From assembly GCF_900105755.1 (NCBI RefSeq), contig NZ_FNTQ01000001.1, positions 4,836,001 through 4,900,000 of the forward strand: a stretch of DNA of 64,000 bases, given 5' to 3'. The position numbers were made by a program, and so were the translations under genes. The stretch comes from Streptomyces sp. Ag109_O5-10 (GTDB lineage: Bacteria > Actinomycetota > Actinomycetes > Streptomycetales > Streptomycetaceae). The notes under the pieces are model-generated. The model did not search any database, had not been told where the DNA came from, and saw only the letters and a program-made list of their open reading frames with translations. Within the stretch, counting starts at the first letter, position 1. Each line of letters opens with the position of its first letter. Below, in pieces: positions 58,863-64,000 of this stretch.

Positions 58863-59954
58863 TCAGTGACCGCCCGCCGTTACCGCTTCGTGCATCCGCT
58901 GTTCGGCGATCCGGTCGGCCGCGGCGGCCGGCGGAATCCCGTCGTCCTTCGCGCGTGCGAAGATGGCGAGCGTGGTGTCGAAGATCTTCGCCGCCTTCGC
59001 CTTGCACCGGTCGAAGTCGAACCCGTGCAGCTCGTCGGCGACCTGGATGACCCCGCCGGCGTTCACCACGTAGTCCGGCGCGTAGAGGATCCCGCGGTCG
59101 GCGAGGTCCTTCTCGACGCCCGGGTGGGCGAGCTGGTTGTTGGCCGCGCCGCACACCACCTTGGCGGTCAGCACCGGCACGGACGCGTCGTTCAGGGCGC
59201 CGCCGAGCGCGCAGGGGGCGTAGATGTCGAGGCCCTCGACGCGGATCAGGGCGTCGGTGTCGACGGCCACCTGCACCTGCGGGTGGCGGTCGGAGATCCG
59301 GCCGACGGCCTCCCGGCGCACGTCCGTGACGACCACCCGCGCGCCCTCCTCCAGCAGGTGCTCCACCAGGTGGTGGCCGACCTTGCCGACGCCGGCGATG
59401 CCGACGGTGCGGCCGCGCAGCGAGGGGTCGCCCCACAGGTGCTGGGCGCTGGCCCGCATGCCCTGGTAGACGCCGTAGGCGGTGAGCACGGAGGAGTCGC
59501 CGGCGCCGCCGTTCTCGGGGGAGCGCCCGGTGGTCCAGCGGCACTCGCGGGCCACGACGTCCATGTCGGCGACGTACGTGCCGACGTCGCAGGCGGTGAC
59601 GTACCGGCCGCCGAGCGAGGCCACGAACCGCCCGTAGGCGAGCAGCAGCTCCTCGGTCTTGTCGCGGTCCGGGTCTCCGATGATCACGGCCTTGCCGCCG
59701 CCGTGGTCGAGCCCGGCCATGGCGTTCTTGTACGACATCCCGCGCGCGAGGTTGAGGGCGTCGGCGACGGCCTCCTCCTCGTTGGCGTACGGGTAGAAGC
59801 GGGTGCCGCCGAGAGCGGGGCCCAGTGCGGTGGAGTGGATGGCGATGACGGCCTTGAGGCCGCTCTTGCGGTCCTGGCAGAGCACGACCTGCTCGTGACC
59901 GCCCTGGTCCGAGTGGAACAGGGTGTGCAGGACGCCGGTGGAAACGTCGGTCAC
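58863..59954 (-). CDS. vdh: Valine (branched-chain amino acid) dehydrogenase
   Basis: A 363-residue Glu/Leu/Phe/Val dehydrogenase. KAVIAIHSTALGPALGGTRFYPYANEEEAV and the catalytic region MAGLDHGGGKAVIIGDP are followed by a Rossmann domain with RGRTVGIAGVGKVGHHLVEHLLEEGARVVVTDV. Length and sequence fit Streptomyces Vdh, which deaminates valine, leucine and isoleucine with NAD, feeding acyl-CoA precursors for fatty acids and polyketides. GTG at 59954 with GGGAG 10 bases upstream. Confidence 0.94.
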   Translation of the reverse strand: MTDVSTGVLHTLFHSDQGGHEQVVLCQDRKSGLKAVIAIHSTALGPALGGTRFYPYANEEEAVADALNLARGMSYKNAMAGLDHGGGKAVIIGDPDRDKTEELLLAYGRFVASLGGRYVTACDVGTYVADMDVVARECRWTTGRSPENGGAGDSSVLTAYGVYQGMRASAQHLWGDPSLRGRTVGIAGVGKVGHHLVEHLLEEGARVVVTDVRREAVGRISDRHPQVQVAVDTDALIRVEGLDIYAPCALGGALNDASVPVLTAKVVCGAANNQLAHPGVEKDLADRGILYAPDYVVNAGGVIQVADELHGFDFDRCKAKAAKIFDTTLAIFARAKDDGIPPAAAADRIAEQRMHEAVTAGGH

Positions 59955-60219
59955 TGTGGTGACTCCCGGTTGTGTCGCGTGTGTCGCGCGGGTGGAAGCG
60001 GGGGGCTCCCGTAAGGGTGGCGGGGGCCTGGCATGAGCGTAGAGCCATTGCCCGTACACCATCCGCGCAGTGTTCAGGATCACTCTCCCGTGCCGTGTGT
60101 GCACGTATGAGCGTGGGACGATTTGCTGTGGTTTCCGCGGCCGGCCCCGGCCGGCTCCGTCATGGCTCCGCCGTGGGTTCCGCTGGTTTCGAGACCGGTC
60201 CGATGGGGAGGGAGCAGGC

Positions 60220-61062
60220 GTGCCCAAGGTGTCCTCGGTGGTCGTCCCCTACGCGACGTACCTGCGTGTGTACGAGCCGCTGGCAGCCTTCCCGGACCGG
60301 GAGCGCGACCACTGGACGCGCTACGCCCGCCGTCCGGAACGCCCCTCCTACCAGGACGAACTCCGACGCTCCCTGGCCGACTTGCTGCCCACCCCGCCGA
60401 TCGCGGTGCCGGTCCAGGAGAGCGGCGACGCGTTCGTCCTGGAGGTCGACGGCGTCGTCTGCGTCTGCCCGTGGCGGACCCGGCTGCGCGGCTGGCGGGC
60501 TCTGGAGGAGCTCCCCGACGAGCTGCCGAAGCCGGTCCTGGACGCGATGCTGCCGCCGGTCGTGCGCCGGCAGGCCGCGATGGACTACGAGCGCTGGCTG
60601 GCCCGCAATCCCGACTCCCGGCCGTGGATCCGCACCGCGACCTGGCAGGTGCCGCTGAACTGGTTCGTGCTGGTCTCCGACGAGGAGCGCCGGTACGGGA
60701 AGGGCACCGCCGAGATCCCGCCGATGCTGCGCTACCGCACGCCCATGGTGCAGGCCCGGCGCCGGGTGGCCCGGGCGCTGCGCACGCTCAAGGACACCGT
60801 GGAGGAAGGGCCGCTGATCGACGGCCTGGTGGACGTCGGCCGCTGGCTGGAGGAGTTCCATCCACGCTCGGTGGTCGAACTGGACTACGGCGGCCTGGTG
60901 CACACCCTGCCTGCCGGGGACCTGGAGGACGACCACTCGGCGGCCGACGTGGCGGCCGGCATCGAGGCGCTGCGCCAGGGCGACGGGGCGGCGGCCGGGG
61001 AGGCGTACGGGCGGCTGGTGGAGCGGTGGCGCACGGTACGGGACCGCCGTTCGGCGAACTGA
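60220..61062 (+). CDS. Conserved hypothetical protein
   Basis: A 280-residue soluble protein starting at the GTG at 60220 with GGGGAGGGAG upstream. VVVPYATYLRVYEPLAAFPDRERDHWTRYARR, VDGVVCVCPWRTRLRGWRALEEL, RTATWQVPLNWFVLVSDEERRYG and a C-terminal helical part (VARALRTLKDTVEEGPLIDGLVDVGRWLEEFHPRSVVELDYGGLVH) are recalled as a conserved Streptomyces family beside bldC. No catalytic motif recognised. Transcribed toward bldC, 670 bases away. Confidence 0.82.
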   Translation: MPKVSSVVVPYATYLRVYEPLAAFPDRERDHWTRYARRPERPSYQDELRRSLADLLPTPPIAVPVQESGDAFVLEVDGVVCVCPWRTRLRGWRALEELPDELPKPVLDAMLPPVVRRQAAMDYERWLARNPDSRPWIRTATWQVPLNWFVLVSDEERRYGKGTAEIPPMLRYRTPMVQARRRVARALRTLKDTVEEGPLIDGLVDVGRWLEEFHPRSVVELDYGGLVHTLPAGDLEDDHSAADVAAGIEALRQGDGAAAGEAYGRLVERWRTVRDRRSAN

Positions 61063-61735
61063 CCGGTCCGCGCCACGTTCTGCGAGCCGGCCGGAGCCGG
61101 TCGGGAGCCGGTCCGGAAGTCGGTCTGAGCGCGGACAGCCGGTGATCCGCACTGAGTGACGGGGCGTCCGATGCGGTTTACCACCGGATGACACCTGCGT
61201 GACGTGTGTGTGGTGAGTGATGCACGTCACGGCCCAGAAGCCATGAAACAACGTACGTTGACGGCACTTCAGTGAACGCACTGGACGTTGGATCCTGATC
61301 CGGGCTTTTGCGTCAAGGGTGACGGATAGCACGTACACGGCTCTTGCGCCTCTTGCCACTCCTCGTGCCAAAATAGGACAAGGAGTCCGGGGAGGTCTCC
61401 ATCCGTCCAAGTGTGGTGCACTGTGGGCGGATTCTCAGCATTACGTGTTTTGGGGGGGCTGATGCCTCCTGATCGTCCTGTGACTGATCGTCACAGTGGC
61501 GTGACTGTCCGCTATGGCATGGTCCATCGGCTTCCGCGGCTGATGCCTACCTGGGAGGGCAATTCCATCGGTTTGGCCGACGCGGCTGGACAGATGGTGT
61601 AGTTGTAGTGCCGAGGACAAGCCGTTCGTCCTATAACCGACTCGACTCGCGTCCGCCATTTCGGGCAACGCGGGTCAAGGTGCAGAATTTAGAGGAAAGA
61701 ACCGAGAAGGTTCGGTTCTCCCGAGGAGGCCGCTC
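61063..61735. promoter_or_regulatory. Long upstream region of bldC with several inverted repeats
   Basis: 673 bases without a supported gene. Inverted repeats: GTGACGTG/CACGTCAC (61199-61206, 61223-61230), the perfect palindrome CAACGTACGTTG (61249-61260) and CAGTG-4nt-CACTG just after it (near 61272). TATAAC near 61634 is a -10 candidate about 100 bases before bldC. A 63-codon open frame at 61411-61602 lacks codon bias and is not accepted. Confidence 0.55.
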
Positions 61736-61942
61736 ATGACCGCTCGCACCCCTGATGCCGAGCCGCTGCTGACCCCCGCCGAGGTCGCCACGATGTTCCG
61801 CGTCGACCCCAAGACGGTCACGCGGTGGGCGAAGGCCGGCAAGCTCACGTCGATCCGCACGCTCGGCGGACACCGCCGCTACCGCGAGGCTGAGGTGCGC
61901 GCCCTGCTGGCGGGCATCCCGCAGCAGCGCAGTGAAGCCTGA
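61736..61942 (+). CDS. bldC: Developmental regulator BldC (MerR-like winged helix)
   Basis: A 68-residue protein essentially identical in layout to S. coelicolor BldC: LLTPAEVATMFRVDPKTVTRWAKAGKLTSIRTLGGHRRYREAEVRALLAG is a MerR-type winged helix without effector domain. BldC binds head-to-tail on direct repeats and holds back entry into sporulation. GAGGAGG lies 8 bases before the ATG. Followed by a strong intrinsic terminator. Confidence 0.97.
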   Translation: MTARTPDAEPLLTPAEVATMFRVDPKTVTRWAKAGKLTSIRTLGGHRRYREAEVRALLAGIPQQRSEA

Positions 61943-62443
61943 TCCAACTGAATAGCGGGCAAACCGACCGGTCCCCCAACTGGCCGAGGTGCCCCGAACC
62001 CTAGCTACAAGCGACGCGGGACCTGCCCCAACAGGGCCCACGCCCAGGCCGACAAGAACTTTCAGGCAAGCGACACAGGGTGCGTCGTAGATCGCGCTGG
62101 ACTCCGCCGGGTCCAGCGCGATCTTTTTTGTGCGTCCATGGCGTCTTCGGAGACCCTGGCCGGCGCCTCTGTGAGCAGCCTTGTCTGAGTCTGGGGATCG
62201 CTGTCGGATCCACTGTGCGGGCACCGGAGGGGGCTCGGGGCGCGGCCCGGTACGGGGCTCCCAGGGTGGTGCAATTGCACATATTAAATTGACCAGTTGT
62301 AGGAAGGGGGTAAGTACCGCCGTTTCGGAAACTCATGCGGTGACACCCGTCACATACCGCACGGGTTGTTTGTACTGTCCCGGGTGCGCTAGAGGAGCCT
62401 CGCGCCCCACCGGCCCTTGGGGGAACGGCGGTTGGGCCCACCG
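61943..62443. other. Spacer between bldC and the convergent DUF6274-like gene
   Basis: Besides the terminator it contains the perfect palindrome GTGCAATTGCAC (62269-62280) and an unusually AT-rich patch (ACATATTAAATTGACCAG), then TTGTTTGTACTGT near 62365, a promoter-like sequence reading right. No gene on that strand follows, so a small RNA or inactive remnant is possible. Confidence 0.45.
62089..62130 (+). terminator. Strong intrinsic terminator of bldC
   Basis: A perfect 14-bp stem AGATCGCGCTGGAC (62089-62102) with GTCCAGCGCGATCT (62111-62124) followed by TTTTT, the only classic T-run terminator in this half of the window; 146 bases after bldC. Confidence 0.93.
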
Positions 62444-62635
62444 TCACGGGCTGACGGGGGCCTGGTCCTCCGTGGCGTCCTCGGGGGGCTCCGCGGCGTG
62501 CGGGGCGGAGTCCATGGCCAGCCGCAGCAGCTGGTGGCAGACCGCGCAGTGGCGGGTCAGATGCCGGTACGACGAGGCGGCCGCCAGGTGGGCCCTCAGC
62601 AACGCCCGCGTCTCGTGCCGCACCGAAGCCGCCAT
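62444..62635 (-). CDS. DUF6274-like small protein
   Basis: A 63-residue protein, AASVRHETRALLRAHLAAASSYRHLTRHCAVCHQLLRLAMDS, with a CxxC pair (CAVCH) flanked by His, followed by an acidic/Pro tail. GGAGGTGG precedes the ATG at 62635. I recall such a protein next to bldC in Streptomyces as DUF6274. The Cys/His set could bind a metal; function unknown. Confidence 0.75.
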   Translation of the reverse strand: MAASVRHETRALLRAHLAAASSYRHLTRHCAVCHQLLRLAMDSAPHAAEPPEDATEDQAPVSP

Positions 62636-63205
62636 ACGCCACCTCCAGAAGGGCGCCGACAACAACCAAGCCCTCCCTCCTGGGTAGCCACCGAATGTGA
62701 CGCCGTCAAGGGCACCGACCGCTCCCCCCACGCGTTCCAAGCCGACCACATGCGACCGATCCGGCCCACTTTCAGACCGTCGATCTCCGATACGGCCCCC
62801 TTCCTGTCCGCTCACTTCAGCGGCACCCCCTCAGCTGCCCCGCCCTCACCTTCCCCTTCCCCTGCCGCCTGCGCCGCCCGGCCCGGCCGCCGCGCCCCCT
62901 CCCCGACCGACCCTGACCTCCCGCCGTGGCGGCGGAAGGGGGCGCGACCGGTGCCTTTCTTTCTTCCGTGGCCGGAGAGGGGGGAGGGGCCGGTGCTCGT
63001 CTTTCCGCTGCGGTGGGAATGGGGGTGCGGTGGATGCCTGTCTTTCCGCCGCGACGGCGCTTGGCCGCGACGGCGGTTCTCGGCGGTGCCCGGCGCGCCG
63101 GCTGTGGCCGGTCCGGCATCACCGGTCCGCGCCGTCGGGGCGGCCGCGGTGGCGGCGGGAGGGAGGGAGCGGGCGATGCCCGGCTCGTCGGCTGCGGGTA
63201 TGCGA
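62636..63205. other. Spacer with strand-asymmetric composition
   Basis: No supported gene. Pyrimidine-rich sequence on the plus strand (about 62770-62920, many CCCC and CTTCC blocks) changes to purine-rich sequence (about 62925-63180, GGGAGGGAGGGAG), so the two halves could partly pair. Open frames here have no ribosome binding site. Confidence 0.4.
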
Positions 63206-63237
63206 AAGGCCCGCTTCCCTTGCGGGATGCGGGCCTT
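63206..63237 (-). terminator. Terminator of tRNA-Asp
   Basis: A 9-bp stem AAGGCCCGC (63206-63214) with GCGGGCCTT (63229-63237), loop including a smaller stem; 11 bases past the tRNA 3' end on the minus strand. Confidence 0.8.
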
Positions 63238-63247
63238 GGCAGTTGGG

Positions 63248-63322
63248 CGGTCCTGACGGGATTTGAACCCGCGGCCTCCACCTTGACAGGGTGGCGAGCA
63301 CTCCAAACTGCTCCACAGGACC
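63248..63322 (-). tRNA. tRNA-Asp(GUC)
   Basis: A 75-nt cloverleaf: acceptor GGTCCTG/CAGGACC, discriminator G, anticodon stem CCACC/GGTGG with loop CTGTCAA (GUC), T-loop TTCAAAT. CCA not encoded. Confidence 0.95.
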
Positions 63323-63416
63323 AGGTTTCGCGGCACTTTGTCTTGCGCTGTGCTGCGAGAAGGACTGTACAGGAGGGGGCGGGCCCTGGTCGAACTCACC
63401 CAGCGTGCCCGGTCGG

Positions 63417-64000
63417 TTACGGAGCCGCCGAGTCGATCGCCTTCACGATCCGCTTGTCCGAGACCGGATACGCCGTGCCCAGTGCGTGCGCGAAGTAGCT
63501 GACCCGCAGCTCCTCCAGCATCCAGCGGATGTCCAGGACCTGCTGCGGCACCGGCCGGCCCTTCGGGAGCTGCTCCAGGAGCCAGGCGTACTCGTCCTGC
63601 ATCTCGTGGACCTTCTCCATGCGGGTGGTGTCCCGCTGGACGTTCGTCGGCATCTGCTGGAGGCGACGGTCGGCGGCGACCAGGTAGCGCATCAGGTCGG
63701 GGAGCCGGCGTATCCCGGCCCACGTCACGAAGCCGGGCTTCACGAGGGCGTCCAGTTGCTTGCGGACATCCGTCAGGTTCGCGAGCAGCGCAGGGCTCCG
63801 GACGGCCTTCAGACGGCGCTCACAGGCCTGCCAGGCGGCAAGCACCTGCTGCACCTGCCCGACCGTGCGGACCGTCGTGTCGACGATCTCGGCGCGCACC
63901 TTGTCGTACAGCTTCCGGTACGACTCCTCGTCCCACGCCGGCCCCCCGAAGTCGGCGATCAGCTTGTCCGCCGCCGCCATCGCGCAGTCGTCGAACAGGG
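63417..64000 (-). CDS. hrpA: HrpA-type ATP-dependent RNA helicase, C-terminal part
   Basis: The gene runs off the right window edge; at least 187 C-terminal residues are visible. ADKLIADFGGPAWDEESYRKLYDKVRAEIVDTTVRTVGQVQQVLAAW and RLKAVRSPALLANLTDVRKQLDALVKPGFVTWAG...LPDLMRYLVAADRRLQQMP, ending LEELRVSYFAHALGTAYPVSDKRIVKAID, match the DUF3418 tail of bacterial HrpA. The helicase core lies outside. HrpA DEAH helicases act in mRNA processing and ribosome rescue. Confidence 0.93.
   Translation of the reverse strand, partial: LFDDCAMAAADKLIADFGGPAWDEESYRKLYDKVRAEIVDTTVRTVGQVQQVLAAWQACERRLKAVRSPALLANLTDVRKQLDALVKPGFVTWAGIRRLPDLMRYLVAADRRLQQMPTNVQRDTTRMEKVHEMQDEYAWLLEQLPKGRPVPQQVLDIRWMLEELRVSYFAHALGTAYPVSDKRIVKAIDSAAP

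Noticed and set aside
61411..61602. A 63-codon gene upstream of bldC
   Set aside because: Poor third-position GC, no ribosome binding site, and it overlaps the likely regulatory stretch.
62417..63256. Rightward open frame of 279 codons beyond bldC
   Set aside because: It is antisense to the DUF6274-like gene and continues through low-complexity spacer; no start signal.

Overview
The window is high-GC actinobacterial DNA, almost certainly from a Streptomyces chromosome core. Supporting evidence is the strong third-position GC, frequent GTG starts, Streptomyces-type sigma factors (SigN/SigF-like), the developmental regulator BldC, an Lsr2 paralogue, a valine dehydrogenase of the Streptomyces type, and intergenic repeat families typical of the genus. 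Gene order broadly follows the S. coelicolor sigF - upp - dnaX - purD - purC - purSQL - purF - purM - vdh - bldC - hrpA arrangement (recalled from knowledge, not searched).

Layout. 1-5.8 kb: the end of an OmpR-type response regulator, its histidine kinase and a GT2 (GtrA-fused) plus GT39 glycosyltransferase pair, all overlapping by a few bases. 6-12 kb: a TetR regulator, a 41-bp tandem repeat, an F420/FMN split-barrel oxidoreductase, then a MarR - DHA2 efflux pump - YceI unit in which pump and YceI share carboxypeptidase-regulatory-like domains. 12-18.9 kb: a lipoprotein, two stress/sporulation sigma factors, small membrane proteins (one of 58 codons), tRNA-Ser(CGA), tadA with its associated protein, and upp. 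18.9-24.3 kb: a 136-bp tandem repeat, a LytR_C protein, a HerA/DUF853 ATPase, a 42-codon gene, a DUF308 membrane protein and a DNA glycosylase. 24.4-28.9 kb: an iron-box-preceded operon of a penicillin-acylase-family hydrolase carrying a large 108-bp repeat insertion, an IucB/MbtK-like acyltransferase, a DUF985 cupin and an internally deleted SDR. 29-33.5 kb: CopC-CopD, a decayed regulator, a YflT-type stress protein, a DinB protein and a DUF4239 membrane protein. 33.5-34.9 kb: a small island next to tRNA-Ser(GGA), bounded by direct repeats of the tRNA 3' end and terminator.

35-44.5 kb: the SRP RNA gene, dnaX, a repeat-rich spacer, purD, a degenerate M48-like membrane protein, a dimethylformamidase-like protein, purC and tRNA-Gly(GCC). 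44.5-48.5 kb: a divergently read ABC exporter with a DesK/LuxR two-component pair, then tRNA-Gly(GCC) and an odd tRNA-Gly(UCC). 48.6-58.2 kb: an Lsr2 paralogue, purSQL, an Uma2 protein, an HTH/Clp_N pair behind a large inverted repeat, an MDMPI-like protein, a META lipoprotein, purF and purM. 58.3-64 kb: a DUF3073 protein, vdh, a conserved hypothetical, bldC with a strong terminator, a DUF6274-like protein, tRNA-Asp(GUC) and the C-terminal end of an HrpA-type helicase that runs off the window.

How the parts work together: six purine genes (purD, purC, purSQL, purF, purM) supply steps 1, 2, 4, 5 and 6 of IMP synthesis, PurC being the SAICAR step, with upp for uracil salvage. Several small transcription units look like self-contained regulator-plus-target cassettes (MarR/efflux, DesK-RR/ABC, HTH/Clp_N, RR-HK/glycosyltransferases). 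The most unusual elements are the iron-box acylase/acyltransferase operon with its repeat-expanded acylase, the aberrant tRNA-Gly(UCC), and the att-like repeats at tRNA-Ser(GGA).
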